A stretch of DNA of 64,000 bases from an uncultured Lachnospiraceae bacterium. GTDB taxonomy: Bacteria > Bacillota > Clostridia > Lachnospirales > Lachnospiraceae. The stretch covers positions 1-64,000 of the forward strand of contig CAJUFL010000004.1 of NCBI GenBank assembly GCA_910585605.1. The letters run 5' to 3'. Each line of letters begins with the position of its first letter. Within the stretch, counting starts at the first letter, position 1. Made by a program: the position numbers and the translations under genes. Shown here piece after piece: positions 24,522 through 34,002 of the stretch. Below the pieces are notes generated by a model, which worked only from the letters and a program-made list of their open reading frames with translations, was not told the origin of the DNA and did not search any database.

Positions 24522-25469
24522 TTGAAACTGAAAAAAGGAAGGCTGATAGCCGGTATCATTGCTGCTGCCTTACTGTTTGCTTTATTCATGGTGTGGCAGC
24601 AGATTCCTCACCGGAATGTGGACAGTAGAGGATCACATCAGAAAGGAAAAAATTATGTGAAAAATGAGGATAAATCGGAATCCGGTACAGAAAATGAGGA
24701 AGACGGAGAATCAAATCAAAAGCAGGAACGGATCATAGTGGATACTACCGACTATGCATCTATTGACAATACGTTATATGCATGGTGGTTCAAGAGAAAT
24801 GATAACCATGAAAAATCAGGCTGTCAGGAGGATTTTGACATTACGCAGTATCAGGCATACTATACGGTGCCGGTAAACGAAAAAAAAATATACATTACTT
24901 TTGATTGTGGGTATGAAAATGGATATACAGCGGACATTCTGGACATTTTAAAGAAAGAAGGAGTGACCGCTGCTTTTTTTGTAACACAGACATTTATAAG
25001 GGATAATATTGAACTTACAAAACGAATGAAGGAAGAGGGACATCTGGTCTGTAACCATACGGTAACGCATCCATCCATGCCGGGAAAAAGCATCGAGGAA
25101 CAAAAGAATGAACTTTTAACCTGCGAAAGTTATATGAAAGAAGCTACCGGATACGAGATGGATTTGTTTTTCAGGCCACCCAGAGGGGAGTATAGCAAGA
25201 GAACCCTGCAAATGGCAAAAGATTTAGGGTATACTACCATTTTCTGGTCCATGGCATATCTGGATTATGATGTGAACAATCAGCCAACCAGTGACCATGT
25301 GGTGGAACATTTTAAGAAGTATTATCATCCGGGAGCTATTCCGTTAATGCATAATGTATCGATTGCAAACAGGGATGCTTTGGAACAGACGCTGGGTAAC
25401 ATGAAAAAAGAAGGATATTCCTTCGGTACACTTTATGATTTGCATAATTTGCAAAAAGGTGTAAATTAG
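24522..25469 (+). CDS. Polysaccharide deacetylase, PdaA-like (muramic delta-lactam) family
   Basis: 315 aa from TTG 24522 with GGAGG 8 bases upstream. Signal anchor residues 8-25; Glu/Lys-rich linker. The CE4 domain covers 115-310: YITFDCGYENGYTADILDIL (motif 1, where the usual D-D/E is D-C), GHLVCNHTVTHPSM (zinc H-x3-H), RPPRGEYSKRTLQ and GAIPLMHNVS. YENG after the first motif and the final GTLYDL are PdaA-like. PdaA deacetylates muramic acid on the way to the spore-cortex lactam, which would fit the SpoIID/SpoIIQ-like genes further on. Confidence 0.82.
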   Translation: MKLKKGRLIAGIIAAALLFALFMVWQQIPHRNVDSRGSHQKGKNYVKNEDKSESGTENEEDGESNQKQERIIVDTTDYASIDNTLYAWWFKRNDNHEKSGCQEDFDITQYQAYYTVPVNEKKIYITFDCGYENGYTADILDILKKEGVTAAFFVTQTFIRDNIELTKRMKEEGHLVCNHTVTHPSMPGKSIEEQKNELLTCESYMKEATGYEMDLFFRPPRGEYSKRTLQMAKDLGYTTIFWSMAYLDYDVNNQPTSDHVVEHFKKYYHPGAIPLMHNVSIANRDALEQTLGNMKKEGYSFGTLYDLHNLQKGVN

Positions 25470-25597
25470 ATATTGCAGCATAAGAAAATGTTGCTATTTA
25501 TTAGTTGTTTTGTTAAAATATAGGATAGCTTTAGAGAGTGAGAAAAGCTTTGTAATAGCATGAGGCTTGAATAAGATAACAAAGGAGAGCAATAAAA

Positions 25598-26962
25598 ATG
25601 GCAGAGAGCATTAGTTTTGACTATAGCAATGCAATGTTTATGGTATCTGAAGATGACATTGCAGCTATGAAAGAAAGAGTATTAGAGGCAAAGAAAATTT
25701 TGCTTGACAGAACAGGGGAGGGGAATGATTATTTAGGATGGCTTGATCTTCCTGTAAATTATGACAGGGAAGAGTTTTCGAGAATCAAAGCAGCTGCTAA
25801 AAAAATCCAGAACGATTCAGAGATTTTAATTGTAATCGGTATTGGTGGCTCCTATCTTGGTGCAAGAGCAGCAATTGAAGCGTTAAGACACACCTTCTAC
25901 AATGTGATTGACAAAGACATGAGAAAGGGTACTCCTGAGATTTATTTCTGCGGTAATAATATCAGTTCCACATATTTGGAGCATTTATTGGAGGTTGTGG
26001 GAGAACGGGATTTCTCCATTAACATTATTTCTAAGTCGGGAACAACAACGGAACCGGCGATTGCTTTCCGTATCTTTAAAAAGCTTTTAGTTGAAAAATA
26101 TGGTCAGGAAGAGGCTGCTAAGAGAATTTATGCAACCACAGATAAAGAGAAGGGTGCTCTTAAGAAATTAGCAGATGATGAAGGATATGAGACCTTTGTT
26201 GTACCGGATGATGTGGGTGGACGTTTTTCTGTTCTTACGGCAGTAGGACTTTTACCGATTGCGGTAAGCGGTGCAAATATCAAAGAGCTGATGGTAGGTG
26301 CTGCTTCAGCACGTCAGATGTGTATTGAAGCAGATTATGAGCATAATGATGCATTACAGTATGCGGCGCTTCGAAACATCCTTCGTGAGAAAGGTAAGAC
26401 AATGGAGATTCTCGCAAATTATACGCCATCTGTCCACTATATCGGTGAGTGGTGGAAACAGTTATTTGGCGAGTCAGAGGGTAAGGACGGAAAAGGTATT
26501 TATCCGACAGCCTGTGACTTTACAACTGATTTGCATTCTCTTGGACAGTTTATACAGGATGGTACAAAGAATCATATTGAGACGGTAGTGAATATCGGTT
26601 CCCCAAGACGTAAGATTATAATGGAGCAGGAAGATAACGATTTGGATGGTCTTAACTATCTTGCAGGAAGAACGGTTGATTATATCAATAAGCAGGCTAT
26701 GAACGGAACCGTACTTGCCCATGTGGACGGCGAGATTCCTAACTTGATGATTACACTTCCTTATATGAGTGAGTTTAATCTTGGAGAGTTGTTCTATTTC
26801 TTTGAGTTTGCCTGTGGAGTATCCGGTTATGTACTGGGAGTTAATCCGTTTAATCAGCCAGGAGTGGAGAGTTATAAGAAAAATATGTTTGCTCTGCTTG
26901 GCAAACCTGGATATGAGGAGCAGAGAAAGGAATTGCTTTCAAGAATGAATAAGGAAAAATAA
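25598..26962 (+). CDS. pgi: Glucose-6-phosphate isomerase
   Basis: 454 aa, normal for Gram-positive Pgi. SIS motifs are IVIGIGGSYLGARAAIEALR and NIISKSGTTTEPAIAFRIFK; late signature LGQFIQDG and NPFNQPGVESYKKNMFALLG. It interconverts glucose-6-P and fructose-6-P in glycolysis. Ribosome site AAAGGAGAGC lies upstream of ATG 25598. It sits between a wall-modifying enzyme and an ECF sigma factor with a terminator after it, so it is probably its own transcript. Confidence 0.97.
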   Translation: MAESISFDYSNAMFMVSEDDIAAMKERVLEAKKILLDRTGEGNDYLGWLDLPVNYDREEFSRIKAAAKKIQNDSEILIVIGIGGSYLGARAAIEALRHTFYNVIDKDMRKGTPEIYFCGNNISSTYLEHLLEVVGERDFSINIISKSGTTTEPAIAFRIFKKLLVEKYGQEEAAKRIYATTDKEKGALKKLADDEGYETFVVPDDVGGRFSVLTAVGLLPIAVSGANIKELMVGAASARQMCIEADYEHNDALQYAALRNILREKGKTMEILANYTPSVHYIGEWWKQLFGESEGKDGKGIYPTACDFTTDLHSLGQFIQDGTKNHIETVVNIGSPRRKIIMEQEDNDLDGLNYLAGRTVDYINKQAMNGTVLAHVDGEIPNLMITLPYMSEFNLGELFYFFEFACGVSGYVLGVNPFNQPGVESYKKNMFALLGKPGYEEQRKELLSRMNKEK

Positions 26963-26998
26963 GATTCCGATATCAGCATAATTGCATAAAAGAAAACA

Positions 26999-27082
26999 GG
27001 GCTGTCGCAATAAATTTTATTCTTTGTTTTGCTTGCACAAGTTTAACAAAAGATAATATTTTAAATGTGGCAGCCTTTTTTG
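26999..27082 (+). terminator. Terminator after pgi (GGCTGxCGCA/TGxGGCAGCC family)
   Basis: GGGCTGTCGCA (26999-27009) pairs with TGTGGCAGCC (27066-27075), long internal loop, T6 tail. Related hairpins occur at 49590, 58725 and 61652. Confidence 0.75.
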
Positions 27083-27128
27083 TAAAAAATTAATTTTGTA
27101 TAAAAAATAGGGAATTATGAAACAATTT

Positions 27129-27155
27129 TGAAACTTTTTTAAAATATAATTCGTC
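27129..27155 (+). promoter_or_regulatory. ECF-type promoter upstream of the sigma-factor gene
   Basis: TGAAAC (27129-27134), 17 bp, CGTC (27152-27155) followed by TAAAT. TGAAAC...CGTC is the classic recognition pattern of Gram-positive ECF sigma factors such as SigW/SigX/SigV. A second TGAAAC starts at 27118. Its place directly before the sigma gene indicates autoregulation. Confidence 0.8.
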
Positions 27156-27189
27156 TAAATTATAGAAAGAAAATAAGGAGGCGGATATT

Positions 27190-27849
27190 ATGTATTGGGA
27201 ATTCATGCAAAAAAGAGTGGAAAAAGTTGTGCTGGATTCATATAAATCTATGTATCGTATTGCGAGAACCTTTGTGGGAAATGAAAAAGAAGCATTTGAT
27301 ATTGTACAGGATAGTGTATACAAGGCAGCACGCAGTACAGAAAAAGTAAAAAGTCAAAGATATATCAGGACATGGTTTTATAAAATCGTATTGGAGCGTT
27401 CCATGAATTTTTGTTTGAAAAATCAGAAGGAAGTATCCTTTGAAGAATTATTTGCTGTCTATGAATGGGGAATAGAAGGGGACAATCAGAATTTGGATAT
27501 GGAAAGGGCATTAGGTATTTTAAGTGACAGGGAGCGGGCTGTCATTATTCTGCATTATTTTGAGGGCAGGGAATTAGAAGAGATTGGCATGATATTAAAT
27601 GCCAACATGGGGACTGTAAGATCATTAATATACCGGAGTCTGGAGAATCTGGAAACTGAAATGGGGAAAGACAGGATGGAACATGTTGAGAAGTGGTTAG
27701 AAGAAATGAGGAAAAATTACGAAGATATAGATATCCCGTCAGAATTGAAAAAAAGAGTGGACAGAGGCATAAAACAGGCAAAAGCGGATAGCATCAGACA
27801 GCAAAATTCCGTAAATCCCTTTCATATTTTTAAGCAGGTTTTAAATTAA
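27190..27849 (+). CDS. ECF RNA polymerase sigma factor with anti-sigma-like C-terminal tail
   Basis: 219 aa. Region 2 near 18-60 (MYRIARTFVGNEKEAFDIVQ) and region 4 near 105-155 (LSDRERAVIILHYFEGRELE, GMILNANMGTVRSLIYRSLE). After the normal end (about 165) there is a tail, MRKNYEDIDIPSELKKRVDR and GIKQAKADS, resembling the N-terminus of DUF4179/RsiV-type anti-sigma proteins (y-e-d-i-x-iP-x-eL...v..gi..ak). No anti-sigma gene follows; the next gene is an amidase. AGGAGGCG is the ribosome site. Autoregulated by the promoter above. Confidence 0.88.
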   Translation: MYWEFMQKRVEKVVLDSYKSMYRIARTFVGNEKEAFDIVQDSVYKAARSTEKVKSQRYIRTWFYKIVLERSMNFCLKNQKEVSFEELFAVYEWGIEGDNQNLDMERALGILSDRERAVIILHYFEGRELEEIGMILNANMGTVRSLIYRSLENLETEMGKDRMEHVEKWLEEMRKNYEDIDIPSELKKRVDRGIKQAKADSIRQQNSVNPFHIFKQVLN

Positions 27850-28004
27850 GAATGGATTTAGGGAGTTGATGCGGATTTGTCCGCTATATTCTTATATGAT
27901 ATCCATATTATGACAGGAAACAAGGGTTGCACCCATTTTAAAATGAGGTTATAATAATTTAAGTTGGATATTATTGAAATATACATAGAACAGGAGAAAT
28001 AATT

Positions 28005-29657
28005 TTGAATACTATTAAGAAAATAATGTCATGGATGTTAATTGCAGCAATGTTTGGTGGCTCTATTTTGCCTGTTTATAGTGTGGAGGCCAGACAGGAT
28101 AAAAACCTGAATGTGGGAATGACCCGTTATGGGGAGGAAGGAATGCCGGGAACAGGGGATACAGAAACATCGACAACAGAGACTCCCACGACAGAAGCCC
28201 CGACAACAGAACAGCCGGTAAAACCGGTAGATCCTAATCTGATAGAATCAAATTTATCTCCGGTGACATCAAAGGTACTTGTGATTGATCCCGGACATTG
28301 TGGAAGGCATACAGGTGCTAGCGGGAATGGTCTGAGGGAAGAAGTTGTTGTACTGGATATCTCAAAGGCATGTCAGGATGTATTGGATACTTATGGAGAC
28401 ATAACAGTTTATATGACAAGAGAGGATGGCGGCTGCTGTGAAAATCTGGATCTGGGTGACTGTCTGGTTTCCAGAAATAACTATGCCAAAATTTTAGATG
28501 CAGATTTTCTGGTAAGTATGCATATTAATGCGGGAAGCAGTAACGGTGCAAATCTGCTTGTGGCATACCAGTCAGGTTTTCATGATAATATCCGTAAGGA
28601 AACTCAGGCATTTGGAAGGATTGCACTATCTAATCTGAGCAGTATCGGAATTAAGAATAGAGGATTTCTTCTTCGTAAATCAGGAACAGGAAATAAATAT
28701 AGTAACGGAAAACTGGCTGATTATTATTCCATTGTCCGCAATGGAGTGGTGCAGAATATTCCTAGTGTGATTATTGAACATGGTTATATTACCAGTTCTT
28801 CTGATTGCAGCAAGTTTTTCAAGACAAAAGCGAAACGGAAAAAGGTGGGAAATGCTGATGCAAAATCCATCATTTCTTACTATGGATTAAAGAAAAAGGT
28901 AATAGAAGGAGCATTTAAAAAAGAGGGAAATGAGACATACTATAAAACATCTGATAACAAAAAGGTTACAGGCTGGGTAAAAGATGACGGAACATGGTAT
29001 TATTTTGACAGGACAGATGGCAGAATGCATACCGGTTTTTTAACTGAAGGGGAGGATACATTTTATCTGAGTCCTTCTAACGGAGAGATGGTAGTGGGCT
29101 GGTTTACAGTGGATGGAGCAAAGTATCTTGCAAAAGGAAACGGTGCTATTGTAAAAGGCGGTGTGCATAGTGACGGAAGATATTCATATCTGTTTAATGG
29201 AGACGGAAAACAGCTAAAGAAAGGATTCCGTACCGTAGGCGGTGCTACTTATTATCTGAACAGCAAGAGGCGGGCAGTTTCTGGTGTTACTAAAATCAGT
29301 GGAAAATACTATGGATTTGACCCTGAGACCTGTCAGATGCTTTATGGTTATCAGGAGATTAACGGTAAATATTATTACTTTGATCCGGAAACGGGTGTTG
29401 CTGCCAAAAAGAAAATTGTGACAATTGATGATAATAAATATTATTTTGGTACTAAGGGAGCAAGACAGACAGGTTTGATATCTTACAAAGGAAATAAATA
29501 CTATTTTGATAAACAATCTGGTAAGATGCTGACCGGCTGGAGAAAGATAAACAGGAAATATTATTATTTCAGCAAGTCTAACGGAAAGATGCAAAAGAGT
29601 AAGTGGATTGGAAAGTACTATGTAAATGCGAAGGGTATTCGCACCAAAAAGAAATAG
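28005..29657 (+). CDS. N-acetylmuramoyl-L-alanine amidase (Amidase_3) with cell-wall-binding repeats
   Basis: 550 aa from TTG 28005 with CAGGAG upstream. Signal peptide 1-30; Thr/Glu/Pro-rich linker 50-75. Zinc amidase domain 85-290: KVLVIDPGHCGRHTGASGNG (first His), REEVVVLDISK (Glu), DFLVSMHINAGSSNG (third His) and SVIIEHGYI (catalytic Glu). The C-terminal 260 residues are about nine Trp/Tyr-rich repeats (GWVKDDGTWYYFDRTDGRMH, GKYYYFDPETG) that bind choline or other wall polymers. It cleaves stem peptides from muramic acid at the cell surface. The gene is 155 bp after the sigma factor. Confidence 0.92.
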   Translation: MNTIKKIMSWMLIAAMFGGSILPVYSVEARQDKNLNVGMTRYGEEGMPGTGDTETSTTETPTTEAPTTEQPVKPVDPNLIESNLSPVTSKVLVIDPGHCGRHTGASGNGLREEVVVLDISKACQDVLDTYGDITVYMTREDGGCCENLDLGDCLVSRNNYAKILDADFLVSMHINAGSSNGANLLVAYQSGFHDNIRKETQAFGRIALSNLSSIGIKNRGFLLRKSGTGNKYSNGKLADYYSIVRNGVVQNIPSVIIEHGYITSSSDCSKFFKTKAKRKKVGNADAKSIISYYGLKKKVIEGAFKKEGNETYYKTSDNKKVTGWVKDDGTWYYFDRTDGRMHTGFLTEGEDTFYLSPSNGEMVVGWFTVDGAKYLAKGNGAIVKGGVHSDGRYSYLFNGDGKQLKKGFRTVGGATYYLNSKRRAVSGVTKISGKYYGFDPETCQMLYGYQEINGKYYYFDPETGVAAKKKIVTIDDNKYYFGTKGARQTGLISYKGNKYYFDKQSGKMLTGWRKINRKYYYFSKSNGKMQKSKWIGKYYVNAKGIRTKKK

Positions 29658-29764
29658 GACTTGTGGAATTTAGTTATTTTTGGTAAAATAATATGCGAGT
29701 TTGAGGAAAAATATTTAAGGAAGAGTGGATAATCTGCTCTCATTACAAGGAGGAGAACAAAAAT

Positions 29765-32236
29765 ATGTCAAGAAAGTTAGATTTCGACAAAGAGACTTTC
29801 AAAAAGGAAGTTGTAAATAATGTCAAGACGCTTTATCGTAAGACGATTGACGAAGCAACAAAACAGCAGGTATTTCAGGCAGTTTCTTATGCAATTAAGG
29901 ATACTATTATTGATCAGTGGATTGCAACTCATAAGGAATATGAGAAAAAGAATGCCAAGACAGTATATTATTTATCAATGGAATTTCTGATGGGAAGAGC
30001 ATTAGGAAATAACTTAATTAATTTAACCTGTTATAATGAGGTGAAAGAGGCATTAGATGAATTAGGATTTGATTTAAATGTAATTGAAGACCAGGAGCCG
30101 GATGCAGCATTAGGAAATGGTGGTTTGGGAAGACTTGCAGCATGTTTTCTTGATTCATTAGCGACATTGGGATATCCTGCATATGGATGTGGTATCCGTT
30201 ATCGTTACGGTATGTTCCGTCAGGAGATTCAGGATGGTTATCAGATTGAGAAGCCGGATGACTGGTTAGTAGATGGCAATCCCTTTGAAGTTCGCCGTTC
30301 AGAATATGCCTGTGAAGTTAAATTTGGCGGTCATGTTAAGGTAGATTACAAAGATGGCAAGAACCAGTTTGTTCAGGAAGGTTATTCTTCTATCCGTGCT
30401 ATTCCATATGATTTACCGATCATTGGCTATGGTAACAATGTTGTGAATACCTTAAGAATCTGGGATGCAGAGGCAATTCAGGATTTCAACCTTGATTCTT
30501 TCGATAAAGGTGAATATCAAAAGGCTGTGGAGCAGCAGAATCTTGCAAGAACGATTGTAGAGGTTCTCTATCCCAATGATAATCACTATGCAGGTAAGGA
30601 GTTAAGATTAAAGCAGCAGTATTTCTTTATTTCTGCTTCTATTCAGACTGCGATTCATAAATTTAAAGAAAACAATACTGATTTACATGATATACCGAAG
30701 AAGATTACATTCCAGCTTAATGATACCCATCCGACAGTAACGGTAGCAGAGCTTATGAGAATTCTTGTGGATGAGGAAGGTTTAGAGTGGGAAGATGCAT
30801 GGGATATTACATGTCATACCTGTGCATATACGAATCATACAATTATGTCAGAGGCACTTGAAAAATGGCCGATTGAGTTATTCTCAAGATTACTGCCGCG
30901 TGTATACCAGATTATTGAAGAGATTGACAGAAGATATGTCAATATGATTCGTGAGAAATATCCGAATAATCCGGAGAAGATTAAGAGTATGGCAATCCTT
31001 TATGATGGACAGGTTAAGATGGCACATCTTGCAATTGCAGGTTCTTATTCTGTTAATGGTGTTGCCCAGCTTCATACAGAGATTCTCAAAAAGAGAGAAC
31101 TTAAGGATTTCTATGAGATGAGACCGGAGCAGTTTAATAATAAGACTAACGGAATCACTCAGAGACGTTTCTTATTGCATGGTAACCCATTATTGGCAGA
31201 CTGGATTACCTCCAAGATTGGTGACGAGTGGATTGTTGACCTTCCGCATCTTGCAAAGTTAAAAGTATATGTAGATGATGAGAAGTGCCAGCAGGAATTT
31301 ATGAATATTAAGTATCAGAATAAGGTTCGTCTGGCTGCTTACATTAAGGAACATAATGGTGTTGAGGTAGATCCTCGTTCCATCTTTGATGTACAGGTTA
31401 AGAGACTTCATGAGTACAAGAGACAGCTGCTTAATATTTTACATGTAATGCATTTATATAACGAGATAAAAGAGCATCCGGAAATGGATATCATACCTCG
31501 TACTTTTATCTTTGGTGCAAAGGCAGCAGCAGGATATAAGAGAGCCAAATTAACGATCAAGCTGATTAATTCAGTGGCAGATGTGATCAATAATGATGAG
31601 TCCATCGAAGGCAAGATTAAGGTGGTATTTATTGAGAATTACCGTGTATCTAATGCAGAACTCATTTTTGCGGCAGCAGATGTGTCAGAACAGATTTCTA
31701 CTGCTTCCCGTGAGGCTTCCGGTACAGGTAATATGAAATTTATGTTAAACGGTGCTCCGACACTTGGTACAATGGATGGTGCAAACGTAGAGATCGTGGA
31801 AGAAGTTGGCGAAGAGAATGCCTTTATCTTCGGTTTATCTGCGGATGAAGTTATGGCTTATGAGAGAGATAAGAATTATTATCCTACAGATATCTTCAAT
31901 AGTAATGCAAATGTCCGTAAAGTGCTTACACAGTTGATTAACGGTACATTTAATGATGATACTGAGATTTTCAGAGACCTGTATGATTCTTTGATCAAGG
32001 AAGATGTATATTTCACCTTAAAGGATTTTGATTCTTATTGTGAAGCACATAAAAAGGTGGATGCAGCTTACAGGGATGAGAAGAAGTGGGCAAAGATGGC
32101 TATGTTAAATACAGCCTGTTCAGGTAAGTTTTCTTCTGACAGAACCATTGAACAGTATGCAAAGGAAATCTGGAATCTTGATAAGGTGAAGGTAACTATG
32201 CCGAAGGCAGCATCTGCAAAGACAACGTCCAAGTAG
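29765..32236 (+). CDS. glgP: Glycogen/alpha-glucan phosphorylase
   Basis: 823 aa, typical GT35 length. Conserved blocks include YYLSMEFLMGRALGNNLINL, EPDAALGNGGLGRLAACFLD, and the PLP-site region SREASGTGNMKFMLNGAPTL with TMDGANVEI. It releases glucose-1-P from alpha-1,4-glucans with phosphate and works with pgi/pgm for storage-glucan use. Ribosome site AAGGAGGAG lies before ATG 29765. The short tail (MPKAASAKTTSK) is lineage specific. A terminator follows, whose right arm doubles as the next gene's ribosome site. Confidence 0.97.
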   Translation: MSRKLDFDKETFKKEVVNNVKTLYRKTIDEATKQQVFQAVSYAIKDTIIDQWIATHKEYEKKNAKTVYYLSMEFLMGRALGNNLINLTCYNEVKEALDELGFDLNVIEDQEPDAALGNGGLGRLAACFLDSLATLGYPAYGCGIRYRYGMFRQEIQDGYQIEKPDDWLVDGNPFEVRRSEYACEVKFGGHVKVDYKDGKNQFVQEGYSSIRAIPYDLPIIGYGNNVVNTLRIWDAEAIQDFNLDSFDKGEYQKAVEQQNLARTIVEVLYPNDNHYAGKELRLKQQYFFISASIQTAIHKFKENNTDLHDIPKKITFQLNDTHPTVTVAELMRILVDEEGLEWEDAWDITCHTCAYTNHTIMSEALEKWPIELFSRLLPRVYQIIEEIDRRYVNMIREKYPNNPEKIKSMAILYDGQVKMAHLAIAGSYSVNGVAQLHTEILKKRELKDFYEMRPEQFNNKTNGITQRRFLLHGNPLLADWITSKIGDEWIVDLPHLAKLKVYVDDEKCQQEFMNIKYQNKVRLAAYIKEHNGVEVDPRSIFDVQVKRLHEYKRQLLNILHVMHLYNEIKEHPEMDIIPRTFIFGAKAAAGYKRAKLTIKLINSVADVINNDESIEGKIKVVFIENYRVSNAELIFAAADVSEQISTASREASGTGNMKFMLNGAPTLGTMDGANVEIVEEVGEENAFIFGLSADEVMAYERDKNYYPTDIFNSNANVRKVLTQLINGTFNDDTEIFRDLYDSLIKEDVYFTLKDFDSYCEAHKKVDAAYRDEKKWAKMAMLNTACSGKFSSDRTIEQYAKEIWNLDKVKVTMPKAASAKTTSK

Positions 32237-32291
32237 GGATAAAGACAGTCTGATACAACTTAATATCTGTAGTATTAGGTAATATATAAGA

Positions 32292-32323
32292 CCTCTCCCG
32301 CATAGAATAGTGGGAGGGGTTTT
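32292..32323 (+). terminator. glgP terminator overlapping the spoIID ribosome site
   Basis: CCTCTCCC (32292-32299) and GGGAGGGG (32312-32319), then TTTT. GGGAGGGG is also a ribosome site 7 bases from ATG 32327. Confidence 0.75.
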
Positions 32324-32326
32324 GTT

Positions 32327-33502
32327 ATGAAAAAGAATTTTTTATTTTTAGTAAGTATGGTTATAATACCCTGTATAATGTGTTTTGGATTTAGTCTGTT
32401 CAGTGATGAGATACAGATTGGAAAAGGGGGAAATACCCTTGAAAGCCATTATCTGGGAAAAGAAGTTCTGATAGAAATGAACGGACTTTATAAAAGTATG
32501 GATGTAGAAGAGTTTGTGTTGGGGATTTTGCCAGGAACGATTCCGCCAGATTATGATATGGAAGCATTAAAGGTTCAGGCTGTTTTAATCCGAACCAATG
32601 TATTAAAAGAAATGCAGGAGAAAAATACAAAAGATGCATCGGATTTATCATATCGTTATCTGACTATAGAAGAACGGGCGGATATATGGGGAGAACAAAA
32701 TTATGATAAGTATGAAAAACGCTTGGAAACAGCTGTAGTAAAGACCGCGGGAAAAGTAATTGAACAGGAAAATTCTCTTATCATGGCATTATATCATGAG
32801 GTAAGTATTGGGAGAACTGCCAGTGCTAAAGAAATACTGGATGAAGATATTTCGTATCTTCAGTCGGTGGAAAGCAGTCAGGATGTGGAGGCAAAGCATT
32901 ATATGAATATTCTGCCATATACATGGAAGGAATTTGGAGAGATTCTGGGAGAAGGTTCAAAACCGGAATCGGAAGTGTCGACGGGGCAAGCAGAGACAGC
33001 ACAAACGTCTCCTGAGACAGGAGCAACAGAAGCACCGGTTTCAGGAGCGGAAGAAGAGACAGCACAAACACCGCCTGAGACAGGAGTGACAGAAGCACCG
33101 GTTTCAGGAGCGGGAGCAGAGGCTGCACAAACACCACCTGAGGCAGGAGCAACAGAAGCACCGGTTCCTAAAGCAGAAGAAACCGTAGACGACGAGGCAG
33201 TAGAGGGAGAAAAGATAGCGGTAACGATAGAAGAGAGCACGGAAAACGGTTTTGTGAAAAAACTTTCGGTAGATGGAAATATTTATACAGGAGAAGAGGC
33301 AATGGAAAGATTTGGACTTTCTTCTACAAATTTTTATGTGGAGGAGATAGAGGGAGGAGTTCGGTTTATCTGTCTGGGAAAAGGAAACTGTTTGGGGATT
33401 TCGCAGTATGGAGCGAACTATATGGCATTAAACGGAAGCAGTGTAGAGGACATTGTAAAATATTACTATAAGGATGTAAGTCTTGTTGATTATAAAAAAT
33501 AA
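32327..33502 (+). CDS. spoIID: SpoIID/LytB-family peptidoglycan hydrolase-like protein with repeat insert
   Basis: 391 aa. Signal/anchor helix residues 5-22. The SpoIID domain is split: VEEFVLGILPGTIPPDYDME with LKVQAVLIRTNVLKE (including the conserved Glu near 64) at the front, MALYHEVSIGRTASA in the middle, and GKGNCLGISQYGANYMALNG with DIVKYYYKDV at the end. Between them lies a Thr/Glu/Pro repeat insert (about 220-285). SpoIID is a lytic transglycosylase acting with SpoIIM/P and SpoIIQ during engulfment. A SpoIIQ-like gene lies 11 kb downstream beyond the peptide island. Could also be a vegetative LytB-like paralogue. Confidence 0.8.
   Translation: MKKNFLFLVSMVIIPCIMCFGFSLFSDEIQIGKGGNTLESHYLGKEVLIEMNGLYKSMDVEEFVLGILPGTIPPDYDMEALKVQAVLIRTNVLKEMQEKNTKDASDLSYRYLTIEERADIWGEQNYDKYEKRLETAVVKTAGKVIEQENSLIMALYHEVSIGRTASAKEILDEDISYLQSVESSQDVEAKHYMNILPYTWKEFGEILGEGSKPESEVSTGQAETAQTSPETGATEAPVSGAEEETAQTPPETGVTEAPVSGAGAEAAQTPPEAGATEAPVPKAEETVDDEAVEGEKIAVTIEESTENGFVKKLSVDGNIYTGEEAMERFGLSSTNFYVEEIEGGVRFICLGKGNCLGISQYGANYMALNGSSVEDIVKYYYKDVSLVDYKK
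32990..33182 (+). repeat. Three in-frame 66-bp (22-residue) tandem repeats inside spoIID-like gene
   Basis: Each unit reads approximately (E)TAQTPPETGATEAPVSGAE; the third is more divergent. Ser/Thr/Pro-rich surface linker, prone to copy-number change. Confidence 0.85.
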
Positions 33503-33561
33503 TATTGACAAAAGAACTTTAAACATTTATGATGATTTAAAAGATAATTTTAGGAGGGTTA

Positions 33562-33882
33562 TTGAGGGTGAATGAAAAATTATATAATGAATTAAATGAT
33601 TTGGATCAATATGATGAAGATATTACCAAGAACAAGGAAAAACATAAGAAAAAGTTTTGTTGGTGGATTTTTCTAATTTCAGTAATAGGCGCTGTTTTAG
33701 CAATGTTTTTAATACAAATTCCAGCGTTGATAGTTATTACTATTGCATTAATATTAACTTTTAAAAATAGAAAGAAATACATAATTTGGCCGCAGGTGAT
33801 AGTTATTTTGCCTAATTTGATTTTGTTATTGTTTTTTATGTATACGTTTATCTCAGGACAAGTTACAAATAATATAAATTAA
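33562..33882 (+). CDS. Small membrane protein, possible immunity protein
   Basis: About 105 aa. TTG 33562 is 4 bases after AGGAGG, GTG 33568 is 10 bases after it; either could start. Charged N-terminus (LNDLDQYDEDITKNKEKHKK) and then two or three membrane helices (WWIFLISVIGAVLAMFLIQI; ALIVITIALILTF; VIVILPNLILLLFFMYTFIS). It lies at the left margin of the AT-rich island, same strand as the peptide cluster. Small basic multi-helix membrane proteins often confer bacteriocin immunity; that role here is inference. Confidence 0.6.
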   Translation: MRVNEKLYNELNDLDQYDEDITKNKEKHKKKFCWWIFLISVIGAVLAMFLIQIPALIVITIALILTFKNRKKYIIWPQVIVILPNLILLLFFMYTFISGQVTNNIN

Positions 33883-34002
33883 GATAAAACTAAAAAATTT
33901 ACATAAAATTTATGGAGAAAGAAATCATAAGCTTTATACAGGAAAATAGTATATAGTTAAATGATTGTTTGGATTACATAGTTAAAATTTAAAGGATTTT
34001 TT

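Noticed and set aside
33201..33240. Antisense frames rich in Val/Ser/Pro across the spoIID-like repeats
   Set aside because: Open only because of the repetitive composition of the sense strand.
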